Source of the DNA: Rhineura floridana
Lineage: Eukaryota; Chordata; Lepidosauria; Squamata; Rhineuridae
Reading direction: 5' to 3'
Assembly: GCF_030035675.1 (NCBI RefSeq)
Contig: NC_084482.1
Location: 176,108,373-176,172,372, forward strand
DNA length: 64,000 bases
Shown in pieces: positions 54,701 to 64,000 of this stretch. The notes below the pieces were generated by a model, which saw only the letters and a list, made by a program, of their open reading frames with translations, was not told the DNA's origin and did not search any database. Numbering within the stretch: the first letter of the stretch is position 1; each line of letters starts with the position of its first letter. A program made the position numbers and the translations under genes.

Positions 54701-57700
54701 TAGTGGACTACAGTTTAATTCCCATGTTATGTGAGAGAACTTCCTAAGAGGCATAATTACTTTCTCAGAGATTCTTGGCTTCTTCCATGACATCATCTTG
54801 CATAATTTTTGTTGTTGTTGGCGAGTCTGTCTTTTTTTGTTTAGTTCAGTGGGGTCTCTGCCCCTTAATTTGTTAACCATCTTTGCTCAGGGCCAGTGAA
54901 GAGTGTAATCTTGCTTGCTCGTCATTGCTGCCCTTAGGAAACATGAAACACATACTTTTCTCTTACAATGTTTTGTCTTGAAGCTTTTTTCCTTGCCTAG
55001 ATTTGATATTATACATTATCAGTGGGGATGAGCAGGTATTCCCCCCATTCTGCTTGATTATTTTTCTGTGGGTAGGCTCTGTTATGTGTTCCACTGTCTA
55101 TCTGTCTTCTGGTTTAACTTGCAACATTTGTAAAATTATTTTTGAGGTTGGAACATGCTCAGCTTGATGCAGCTTTCAGTTGACATCTCTATCCCCCATA
55201 GTTTACTGATATATCTACGTGCATTGATGAAAATACTGCACAAAAATAGGAATGTTACAAAAATGTTAAATCAAGCAAACTCATCTTTTTTCTTAGTATG
55301 ATATGATCAGTGCACTCATGGTAATTTTTAAAGAAAAAATAAAGATGCAAGCTGAAAAACTGCTTGAGCACTGCTCTGTGAAGAAAGTTTGGAAGAATAA
55401 TAGATTGCTAAGAGATCACTTATACTCTGTGAATGGAGCTGGCTTGTAATCCCAACATCCAAGACCAAATTTGAACAGGGAGGATGTCATAAGCATCTCT
55501 AATCATTTTACAAATGAGATATGTGGGTATTGATAATTTTTTCAGTAATTCATTTAAAATGACTTATGCCATTCAGTGTACTGGAAGGATTTAGGCAGTA
55601 TCTGCAGCTTTTCTCTCACTCCTCTTCCAGTGCATGCGAAGGCATGATCCGGCTTGTGCGTGGAAAGCCATTGCTTATGGCTTACCATGACATGGAAATG
55701 CAGCCACTGTGACACTAAGCAAATTTTAATGTCTGTTTTGGGAAAGCTAAAAAGCTCAGCTAGAGGTGTTTGAGCTTTGTTGTGGGTGTTTCCTTCTATG
55801 TGCCTTATAGAAAAAGGTTAGGCAAGTCATGTCCCATAGCACCATATCTAGTCTGCCAAGATGTTTTCCTAGAAAGCATAACTCACAATTATGCAATGGT
55901 GGCAATTGGGCTATTGAATTTGTTTTTCCTTCTACAACAAATGTATCATCCTGTGTTGGATCTATATGCTACCTAAAGTGTGGGAAATCATGCAAACCTT
56001 TCAAGTATGTGCAGTTTTCAGAAGCAGTAAATATATCCAAATGTTTCTTATAGTGAAAAGATTCTGTTTTGTCTTTTTGTAACCTTGATATCCTTATCTC
56101 TACAGGCACTGTCTGGTTTTAGACAGATCCATGTCATTGATATGGACACCATTGATGTGTCTAACCTGAATAGGCAATTTTTATTTCGGTAAGTCATTTG
56201 TTTTCTTTTTGACACAAACTACAAAATGTAGCTCTCATCTTCAAACAGCCTCCATTCATGTCAAGTTTAGTGGATTACATACTTTGTAAGAAACATGTAT
56301 GCTGCAACATTCTTAATAGTAAATTAGCAGTTTGCAATTCACATTTACCCCACTAGGTTTACAAAGAAAGTTTGCTTGCCCTAGTGCTAAATGTCCACTG
56401 CTATTGCTTTCTTGATTCTCTCCCTGCCTCTTCCCTCTGATCTACCACTACAGCATGCCTTTCCCTGAACAGAAAAAGCATTTCAACCTTGTCGATGCTT
56501 TCAAACACAAGAGATGGCCAGGGAAACTCTGTAGGGCTGTGTATGTCAGGATGTCCCATCCGTCAAATAATGGCGTCTCAAATGGAGGTTGTGAGGAAAA
56601 CACGCTGCTGATTATATGGCATTTTTACAAATAGAGGCCATGATCCAAAGTGCCCCTTCTGCACACAACTCTTGCGTATGTGTACTTAATTTTTTTCTAA
56701 CACCAGTTACTTGTTCTGCGTAAGAAGCCACTTCTGATATCCCCAGACCAATGGATGGTTATACCTTTGAAAACTGGGAACTCAGAAATGCCATTGTCTG
56801 CAAGGATCTCGCAGGGTAGTCCTCTGAATCAAGCCTAAGAGAGCAATGTCAATAATAATAATAATAATAATTTAATTTATATGTCGCCTATCTGGCCGAT
56901 GGCCACTCTAGGCAACGTACAATTTAGTTGCAATAAATGCATCACAATAAAATACACATAACAGTAAAACTATGAATAAAGAACAATAACAGTTCAGAGT
57001 AATAGGCGATTAGTCCTAAAAAATTAACCCTCCCCGGAAGTCCCAAAGGCCTGTCTGAAGAGCCAGGTCTTCAAGGCTTTGCGGAATACATTCAGGGAAG
57101 GGGCATGCCGAAGATCATATGGGAGGGAGTTCCAGAGAGTGGGGGCTGCCACTGAAAATGCCCTCTCCCTAGTCCCCACCAACCTAGCTGTTTTAGTTGG
57201 TGGGACTGAGAGAAGGCCCTGAGTGGCTGATCTTGTTGGGCGGCATGGTTGGTGGCGCTGGAGGCGCTCCATCAGGTAAACTGGGCCGAAGCCGTGTAGG
57301 GATTTAAAGGTTAATACCAACACCTTGAATTGACCCCGGAAAATAACTGGAAGCCAGTGTAGATCGAACAACACTGGGGTGATATGTTCCCGGCGGTGAC
57401 AATTTGTGAGTAGTCGAGCCGCAGCATTTTGTATAAGTTGTAGTTTCCGGACCGTTTTCAAGGGTAACCCCACGTAGAGCGCATTACAGTAGTCTAAACG
57501 AGAGGTGACCAGGGCATGTACTACCAGTGGTTGCTGATGAACAGGGAGGTAGGGTTGCAGCCTACGAATGAGGTGTAATTGATACCAAGCTGCCCGGCTC
57601 ACTGCCGAAATCTGAGCCTCCATGGACAGCTTGAAATCAAGTACAACCCCAAGGCTGCGGACCTGGTCCTTTAGGGGCAATCTCACCCCATTGAACATCA

Positions 57701-60556
57701 GGTCAACATCTCCCAACCTTCCCTTGTCTCCCACAAGCAGCACCTCAGTCTTACCGGGATTCAACTTCAACCTGTTCCTTCCCATCCATCCACTCACGGA
57801 TTCCAGGCACTTGGACATGGTCTCCACAGCCAACTCTGGCGAAGATTTAAACGAGAGATAGAGCTGAGTGTCATCTGCATATTGGTGACACTGCAGCCCA
57901 AATCTCCTAATGATTGCCCCCAGCGGCTTCATATAGATATTAAATAGCATGGGAGAGAGGATAGAGCCCTGTGGCATACCACAATTGAGAGGCCAAGGGT
58001 CTGAAACCTCCTCCCCCAATGCTACCTGTTGATGCCTATCGGAGAGAAAGGAATGGAACCACCGTAATACAGTGCCTCCTATTCCCAATCCCTCCAGGCG
58101 ATGTAGAAGGATACTGTGGTCAACAGTATCAAAAGCCGCTGAGAGATCGAGGAGGACAAGAAAGGTGAATTCTCCCCTATCTAATGCCCTCCTCATATCA
58201 TCAACCAGAGCGACCAAGGCTGTTTCAGTTCCATGTCCAGTCCTGAAACCCGATTGGTATGGATCCAAATAATTCGTTTCATCCAAGTGTGTCGACAACT
58301 GATTAGCCACCACTCGCTCAATGACCTTGCCCAAGAATGGTAAATTCGAAATTGGGCGAAAGTTATGTTTATTGATTGCATTTATGTGTCTATAAAGAGT
58401 TACTATAGAGAATTATTCATATTGTTCATTAAGTGTACTGCTTTGTTGTGACTTAACGGTTTAAAACAAAGATGATACACATAATATTACATTTCACTGA
58501 AGTGGGTATTAGGGAGGTATGCATGTAAATGGTGGCTCTAATGGAAGGTTAGAGCAATTCAGTGGCTTTAAATTGTCAATAATACTAGCGTTTCCTGCAT
58601 AAGACTAGCTTTGCAAAAGAGCTGGTAGTTAATCTCCCATGGGTCTGTGTATGTAATGCAAAATGCTTGTGTCTGACAGATTTTGTTTTCTAACAAATGT
58701 TGTTGTTTGCAGACCTAAAGATGTTGGACGGCCTAAAGCAGAAGTTGCTGCTAAATTTCTAAACAGTCGAATTCCTAATTGTGCTGTGGTACCGTATCCT
58801 TTTATGAAGAAATGACAGCTTTAATTTATTGTCATGTTCACAGTCACCTGGATTCTTCCTTTGTGTGTGTGTGTCTTGCCTTAGTCCATGATCCTTGAAT
58901 GAAATAGTCTGACAGGTTACTTCAGATAAATCAAAAGCATCTACTGTTTTCACAGTTGGGTAGCGGTTTCCCTTCCTTACTTTACCATCAAAACCATTTT
59001 GCAGCATTAGCTGAAGAGCAGTGAGTTTTCCCACAACCTGCAAGATGAATTTGCCTAGTGAAGATTTTACTTTCTGACTTAAATTGACATGCTATTCTTC
59101 TGGGGTTCCTGTGTGGATTGCTTTTTATTTATTGGCTGGTAATTTCAACTTCAACATGGCATACACACAAAAATTAAACTTTGTGCACATCCATTCTACG
59201 TGTACTTGGATAGTATCATTGAAATGACAAAGAGGACAATGAAACTGAAGACCCCAATTGCCTTGGTAGCAAATCCTTCTAATAGGATTTCTGGGGACTT
59301 AGTGTTACTAAAAGCCCACTTTGCTTGTTCACAGATATGATAGAAGGACCCCCAGGTGTCCAATTCCTTTTCAGTTCACATCAGTGCTTTTCGGATTTAA
59401 ATTTGGGTTGTCACTTTGTCAGGACCTTTTTGTCATTCTGTGATTCTGAGTTATAATCATGATAGTAAGAAAATTTAGTACCTTGGAACCCTTTGCTAAT
59501 GTGATGCATAAAACTTGCTGCACTTTTAATGTCAGTTAGTTAATATTCAAAAAATTGATCCTTTTTGCTTATTAACCCACGTCACCTACATTTGTGTGTA
59601 GACAACTGTACAAGAGAGATGCACAAGGTATTTTTTTTTAGTTCTTTAGTGTTGGGTGATACAATTTTTCATTTCTCAAAGGACAAGTTCTTCCAGCTGA
59701 TTTTAGGCTATATCTATTCAGGCTTGGATGCAGTCAATATACAGTCTGTGCTGGTTCAGACCCTTTGAGGGATGGGGGAAAGTTCCAAAAGAACAGAAGA
59801 ATTGCCTGCTGGATCAGACCAAAAGCCTGACTAGTCCAACATCCTGTTTCCCACATTCATCAACCAGGTGGCTGTAGAAAATGCACTGGCATGACATGAG
59901 GGCAATAGTCATCTTCCAATGATGCTGGAACAATGGGGGAACAGCTGGACTGGTGCATTCCAGAAAAACTGCTGCTGTTATGAGTCCAGTTTAGAAGTAC
60001 CTTCTCAAGCTATTCTAAAGGGGACAATTTTGAGGGTGTTAGGAGCCATTTAAGGCATTCTGGTTTGAGGATTTGATCTTTTCCTAGATCTTTAGACTGT
60101 GACATTTTACTAAGTATATATCCTGTCCTTCCTCCCAAAGGAGCCCAAGGAAGCATGCCAAATTAGGCAAGGGAATTTGTGTTCTGATCAGATAATTGCC
60201 TTAAGAGAATTCCTTTACTGTATATCTTCTCAGACATTACAAAAAGATTCAGGATCTAGATGACACTTTCTATAGACGTAAGTGACTTAATGTGCTATTG
60301 TGGAAATAATAGATCACATTTTCTTCAGATTAGTAGAACAATATTTTTCCTTTAAAGGGTAGAGAAAATACCAGAACTCTCAACTTGTAAACTGCAGTTC
60401 CTGTATAAAGCAATGGAAAAATATGCTGACAGTGTTGGAAGGCAAGGGAAGTATTAGGTGTACATAACAATGTTTATGTTTTTTTTTCCAGAATTTCATA
60501 TAATTGTATGTGGTTTGGACTCAATAATTGCAAGAAGATGGATAAATGGCATGCTG
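48445..60556 (+). CDS. UBA3: UBA3, NEDD8-activating enzyme E1 catalytic subunit, exons 1-8 (3' part outside window)
   Basis: UBA3 pairs with NAE1 to adenylate NEDD8, load it on a catalytic cysteine and pass it to UBE2M for cullin neddylation (established). Eight exons with consistent phases join into 558 nt (186 codons). Seen in order: MADGEEPEKKRRR, then [20 protein letters not shown], the nucleotide-binding glycine loop [17 protein letters not shown] (about residue 80), [20 protein letters not shown] with the ATP/Mg-binding aspartate, [17 protein letters not shown] and [20 protein letters not shown]. All match human UBA3 closely. The frame ends in phase 0 at 60556; the next human residues (ISLLNYEDG), the catalytic cysteine and the ubiquitin-fold domain were not found before 64000. 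Intron 1 is only 139 bp and intron 6 is U12-type. UBA3 is divergent from ARL6IP5. Confidence 0.97.
48604..48666 (+). CDS. UBA3: UBA3 exon 2 (63-nt basic exon)
   Basis: The acceptor TCTCTCTTTATAG opens it; the donor GATGG|GTCAGT keeps the phase needed by exon 3. It encodes [20 protein letters not shown](G). Human exon 2, as I recall it, encodes EKKRRRIEELLAEK (42 nt). The first half is conserved and the second half longer and different. No GT is available at the 42-nt position, so the longer exon is inferred from the frame. Confidence 0.75.
51055..51185. mobile_element. hAT-type palindromic MITE
   Basis: GGGGTGGGGCTCTTGTAGCG...CCCAGATGTTGTAGACTCC pairs with ATAGTCCAACAATATCTGGA...AGACCATAGG. 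Confidence 0.6.
51731..51760. repeat. (GT)n microsatellite
   Basis: About 14 GT units lie just upstream of UBA3 exon 3. Confidence 0.95.
51803..51923 (+). CDS. UBA3: UBA3 exon 3
   Basis: The acceptor TTCTGTGCAG is followed by A ATG GCT GTT GAT. It encodes [40 protein letters not shown], then the donor CAA|GTGAGA in phase 0. Near-identical to human residues from about 22 to 60. Confidence 0.94.
52175..52375. repeat. Palindromic interspersed repeat, copy 1 (UBA3 intron 3)
   Basis: TCTGCTCCAAAGAGTCCCCC...AACCTTTTGGAGCAAA forms its hairpin centre. Flanks CACAAGCAGACTTCCCTCCT and its complement continue the pairing. The same design occurs at 54418-54615. Confidence 0.5.
53198..53278 (+). CDS. 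UBA3: UBA3 exon 4 (nucleotide-binding loop)
   Basis: The acceptor TTCTTTACAG and donor CTG|GTAACA bound 27 codons: [20 protein letters not shown], then CELLKNL. GAGGLG is the Rossmann-type glycine loop of E1 adenylation domains. Confidence 0.95.
54418..54615. repeat. Palindromic interspersed repeat, copy 2 (UBA3 intron 4)
   Basis: CTACTCTGGAGGGTCCCCCA...GCCCTCTGGAGCAGATTTT at the centre; GAGGAGTCTTCTGCTCAG pairs loosely with GAGGAAGTCTCTTCTGCTC. The rest of introns 3 and 4 (51924-53197, 53279-56105) shows nothing else definite. Confidence 0.5.
56106..56188 (+). CDS. UBA3: UBA3 exon 5
   Basis: The acceptor ATCTCTACAG and donor TTTCG|GTAAGT give [27 protein letters not shown](R). The [17 protein letters not shown] block is the ATP-binding signature shared by E1 enzymes. 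Confidence 0.95.
56848..58368 (-). mobile_element. L2-clade LINE, 5'-truncated, with open reverse transcriptase frame
   Basis: An uninterrupted 436-codon frame (57024-58334, open to about 58368) encodes [60 protein letters not shown], catalytic [10 protein letters not shown], then [14 protein letters not shown] and [13 protein letters not shown]. The frame ends in GTSGEG and stop. A 3' UTR and an (ATA)n tail follow at 56848-56870. The clade is judged from these motifs. It lies antisense in UBA3 intron 5. The intact frame implies a young copy, truncated at its 5' end so it lacks endonuclease. Confidence 0.9.
58713..58793 (+). CDS. UBA3: UBA3 exon 6 (ends at a U12-type donor)
   Basis: The acceptor TTGTTTGCAG opens A CCT AAA GAT GTT GGA. 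It encodes [26 protein letters not shown](P). It ends ...GTACC followed by GTATCCTTTT, a full match to the U12-type 5' splice-site consensus. Confidence 0.94.
58794..60233 (+). other. UBA3 intron 6, U12-type (minor spliceosome)
   Basis: The 5' end GTATCCTTTT matches the U12 consensus RTATCCTTT at every position, unlike any other intron here. Near the 3' end TTCCTTTAC (60210-60218) matches the branch consensus TTCCTTRAC in 8 of 9 bases, with the branch A 16 nt from the terminal AG, inside the usual 10-20 nt range. The intron is otherwise unremarkable apart from a degraded CR1 tail at 59.8 kb and an L2-type tail at 60.1 kb. Confidence 0.85.
59790..59880 (-). mobile_element. CR1 LINE 3' end fragment
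   Basis: TGCCTGCTGGATCAGACCAA...AAGCCTGACTAGTCCAACAT is a complement of the CR1 tail. Confidence 0.7.
60234..60277 (+). CDS. UBA3: UBA3 exon 7 (44 nt)
   Basis: It opens after TATCTTCTCAG and closes at AGAC|GTAAGT. It encodes (P)[14 protein letters not shown] plus one base; human has HFNKIQDFNDTFYR. A TTCCTTTAC branch-site-like sequence lies 16 nt before the acceptor AG. Confidence 0.94.
60492..60556 (+). CDS. UBA3: UBA3 exon 8 (last exon in window)
   Basis: A T-rich tract ending TTTTCCAG opens AA TTT CAT ATA ATT. It encodes (Q)[21 protein letters not shown], then the donor CTG|GTAAAT in phase 0. Identical to human over this stretch. Confidence 0.95.
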
Positions 60557-63500
60557 GTAAATACTTTTGGCATATTACGAAGTAACTCAGTTGTTTCAAA
60601 ACATAGGCACTAGAATTCTCCTTTATTATTAAGTAATGTGCTGCTAGAACCCTGCCTGAATGTTGCTCAGAGCATGAGTGACTTGTTCTATTTATTTATT
60701 TAGAGTCCTTGTATACTCAGAAAGGCTCCCAAAATGGCTTACATACAATAAATTAAAACAGAACAGTCCCTGCCCACAGGCTTACGATCTTAAAAAAACA
60801 AAACAAAAACACAACACACAAGGGGAAAGGGAGAGGGAGGGAAGAGGAAAACTGCAAACACAGGTACCAGTTCTTAAATAGTAATTCTCTTTGAGTAGTT
60901 TTGAGGCTAGGGAGAGGATTGGAAGGAGATATGTGGATGTGGACAAACCTCCAATTCTCTTTAGGCCTGTTGCATTTCCTGTGTGTCAGGATGGGTGAAG
61001 GGGAGGAAATCTTAAGCCTTTGGGAATGCTCCCCAGCATGGGACACTGGGTTGTACCCATGATGTGGAATATCTTTGTCTCACAAATTTTCAAAGCAGTT
61101 TTCTTTTGTGAGTGAAATGATGGACAAGCATTTGACCACATCTAAATTTAATTCTTGGTTCTATAATTGCACTAAGCTCTTTAGGAATTTTGCACTGAAG
61201 ACATCTGAGATGCAGTTCATATTGCATGTTTCGAAGAGACATCTTTGTAAAACGAAGCAAGAAAATAAAGCAAGTAACACCCCTTCCCGCATTGTGACCC
61301 AAAACATGAAGGTGTAAAACCTATGTTAACTTTATATTCAGGTTTCACTGTTAGTTAACATTTGCAGAACTGATCAGGACTTGTGACCTTGCCACTACCT
61401 GTTCTTTTTGCTTTAGTGCCCGTATTAATTTTTGCATGGTACAGTAGGTGATTGCTTTTTAAGGAGTCACATTTCCATCTGGTTGTTAATCCCACCTGAG
61501 ACTTAAAAAAATGCTACTTGTTCTCTGTAGTGACCTGTGTGTGAGGACAGTAAACAAGCAGTGCCCTCAGCAGCGGAGTAGAAAGAGGCCAGCCAAGAAC
61601 ACGAGCTTTTTGCTGTGCAGTATTCACTTCTGGTTCAGCAGCTACAAGAAGAGTACATGGATTTTTGAAAGGGACAAAGCAGTCCAAACCTGTACCATAC
61701 ATGCTAGAGCTGTGCTAAGCTACATACAGACAAACTTAATAGCTGTGGGGCTTATTCTGATGGTCATTATTTAATGGAAAACTTTAGTGCTGAAAACTAG
61801 GCACCCAGCACACTATATGACTCTTACTGAGGCAGAAACTCAGGGAGGTGAGGTTTTTCCTCTGTTGCTTTTAGAATTAGTCTATGATCATTTTTATTGC
61901 GGTGGTCTTTTTACTCTTTTTTTGTATCTTTTATTTTTAACTTTCTGTATATTTTACACTACAAAAAAATACACTCCAATATGTCACCTTAAGACTTAAA
62001 TGAAAGAAACAATACTAATATAGATATTTTACTTATTTATTTATTTAAAATATTTCTATTATGCATACACATACATACATGTATATATGTGCATACACAT
62101 ATAAAGAGTGAGAATAGAAGAACTTAAAAGATAAAAATAAAAGATAAAAAACTTTAAACAGTGTCAGGCTGACCCGTCAGTCCCAACCAAAGGCTCTCCG
62201 GAACAAAATAGTTTTTACAAGTTTCCGGAAGACCATCGGGGAGGGAGCAAAGCGGGCTTCTTGGGGCGGGGAATTCCAAAGTCTGGGAGCCACAATTGAA
62301 AAGGCTCTCTCCCTCGTGCCTGTCAGCCTAACTTCTTTCATTCCAGGCACGCAGAGGAGACCAGAAGCAGATGATCTTAAATCCAGGGTAGGAACACATG
62401 GACATAAACAGTCCCTTAAGTACACTGGTCCAAGACTGTTTAGGGCTTTAAAGGTCAAAACCAGCACTTTGAATTGGGCTCAGAAACAAATTGGGAGCCA
62501 GTGGAGTCGATAAAGCACAGGAGTGATATGCTCCCTGCGCCGTGCTCCAGTTAACATTCTGGCTGCTGCATTCTGGACCAACTGCAGTTTCCAAATAGTT
62601 TTCAAGGCAGCCCCACGTAGAGTGCATTACAGTAATCAAGCCTCGATGTCACCAATGCATGTGTCACCATGGCCAAGTCAGCAGCTTCCAGGAACGGACA
62701 CAGCTGGTAGACCATTTTGAGATAGCCAAAAGCACCCCTGGCTACTGCAGCCACCTGATATTCCAGCAGCAGGGCAGGATCCAGAAGAACTCCAAAACTG
62801 CAGACCTGCTCTTTCAAGGGGAGTGCAACCCCATCCAGAACAGGTTGCAACCCTATCCCTGGGGCAGTTTTCACTTTGGCCAGCAACACTTCTGTCTTGT
62901 CTGGATTAAGTTTCAGTTTGTTTGCCCACATCCAGCCCTTCACAGCCTCCAGGCACTGGTTTAGGATGAGCAATCCCACCCTGCCATCAGATGGAAGCGA
63001 GAGATAGAATTGAGTGTCATCAGCATATTGATGACATTGCACTCCAAATCTCCGGAAGACCTCTCCCAGTGATTTCATATAAATGTTAAAGAGCATGGGA
63101 GACAGAATGGAACCCTGCGGTACCCTGTAGGCCAATGGCCAGGGGGTCGAGCAGTAGTCTCTCAGCACCACTTTCTGGGTCCTGTCCATCAGGTAGGACC
63201 AGAGCCACTGTAAAACAGTACCTGCTAGACCCATCCCAGTGAGACGGCTCAGAAGGATACCATGATCGATGGTATCAAAGGCCACCGAGAGGTCCAGCAG
63301 CACCAACAGGAATGCACTCCCCCTGTCCGATGCCCGGCGTAGGTTATCAAGCAGGGCGACCAGGGCAGTCTCTGTCCCATGACCAGGCCTGAAGCCTGAT
63401 TGAATAGGGTCTAGATAATCCAATTTGTCCAGGAAAACTTGGGGTTGAGTCGCCGCCACCCTCTCAATCACCTTGCCAAGAAAGGGGAGATTAGAGACTG

Positions 63501-64000
63501 TCTGGAAGTTATTAAGATCCACAGGATCTAGTGAAGGCTTTTTTAACAAAGGTCTAATGACAGCCTCCTTCAACAGTGTTGGCATAGAGCCTTCCCTTAG
63601 GGAGGTGTTAATCAGATATGTCAACCAACCAGCCACTCCCAATCTGGTGAATTTAATTAGCCAGGATGGGCAAGGATCAAGTGAGCAGGTAGCGGCCCTC
63701 ATTTCTCCCAGAATCCTGTCCACATCCTCAGGCTTTACAAGCTGAAAAGTATCCATGGAAAAATGACCAGAGGGAGCAACGGGGACATCTGGCACAACTG
63801 TAATTAACAAGGAGTTCAGGTCTATCCGAATGCCAGCAATTTTATCTGCGAAGTGCCTCGCAAACATTTCACAGCGAGCAACTGATGGTTCAGAGACTGC
63901 TGTCGGGCCAGAGCCCAAAAGACCCCGGGCCACCCGAAAAAACATTGCTGGACAGCACTGAGCAGACGCAATGGTGGCAGAGAAGTAAGATTTTTTCGTC
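60557..64000 (+). other. UBA3 intron 8 (runs past the window edge)
   Basis: It begins GTAAAT. An L2-type repeat tail with the phrase GTCCCTGCCCACAGGCTTAC lies at 60.69-60.87 kb. 60.87-62.03 kb has no recognised feature. A long L2 LINE fills the rest. The next UBA3 exon is not in the window. Confidence 0.7.
62030..64000 (-). mobile_element. L2-clade LINE, long copy continuing beyond the window
   Basis: A 447-codon open frame (62602-63945, open to the edge) carries the end of the endonuclease-RT linker (MFARHFADKIAGI), then [40 protein letters not shown], catalytic QYADDTQFYLSL and [14 protein letters not shown]. One base appears missing right after GLP, so the rest (ITPVLYRLHWLP, LVLTFKALNSLGPVYLRD, SIVAPRLWNS) is in other frames down to 62177. 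The 3' UTR ends near 62030 in TTTATTTATTT. It is related to the 56848-58368 copy but distinct. Confidence 0.88.

Noticed and set aside
58334-58368. ATG at 58334 as the start of an intact L2 protein
   Set aside because: The frame is open upstream with conserved residues, so the copy is simply truncated at its 5' end.

Overview
The window is vertebrate nuclear DNA, most likely from a squamate reptile (a lizard). It contains spliced, human-like genes and repeats typical of squamates: a Sauria-type SINE head, two other tRNA-derived SINE families, CR1 and L2 LINEs with open reverse-transcriptase frames, an L1 derivative, and many hAT, Tigger and fold-back DNA transposons. The species cannot be named from sequence alone.

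Three protein genes are present, in the neighbourhood I recall from human chromosome 3p14 (LMOD3 - ARL6IP5 - UBA3). LMOD3 (+) occupies about 3.2-10.5 kb: the large second coding exon and a tiny last exon, with exon 1 not seen and presumably left of the window. ARL6IP5 (-) is complete at 17.1-42.8 kb: three exons whose splice phases join into exactly 188 codons. UBA3 (+) starts at 48445 and runs off the right edge: exons 1-8 (186 codons) are here, while the exons carrying the catalytic cysteine lie beyond. ARL6IP5 and UBA3 are divergent, with start codons 5.6 kb apart. UBA3 intron 6 has the signals of a U12-type (minor spliceosome) intron.

The genes act separately. LMOD3 nucleates actin in muscle thin filaments, ARL6IP5 is an ER membrane protein of the PRA1 family, and UBA3 is the catalytic subunit of the NEDD8-activating enzyme.

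The rest is intron and intergenic DNA rich in mobile elements. The most notable structure is at 25.0-28.3 kb. A DNA transposon with inverted repeats of about 280 bp was interrupted by a 1.95-kb L1 derivative that has a 5' UTR and an ORF1 but only the last part of ORF2. That insertion is flanked by 23-24-bp identical target duplications, and a second, uninterrupted copy of the host transposon at 20.8-21.9 kb shows the empty site. Other nests include a Tigger-like element inside a SINE (29.67 kb), a SINE and a solo LTR inside one hAT-like element (45.4-46.65 kb), and a fold-back hAT element inside another (6.4-7.5 kb). No bacterial-type operons, CRISPR arrays or functional tRNA or rRNA genes were seen.
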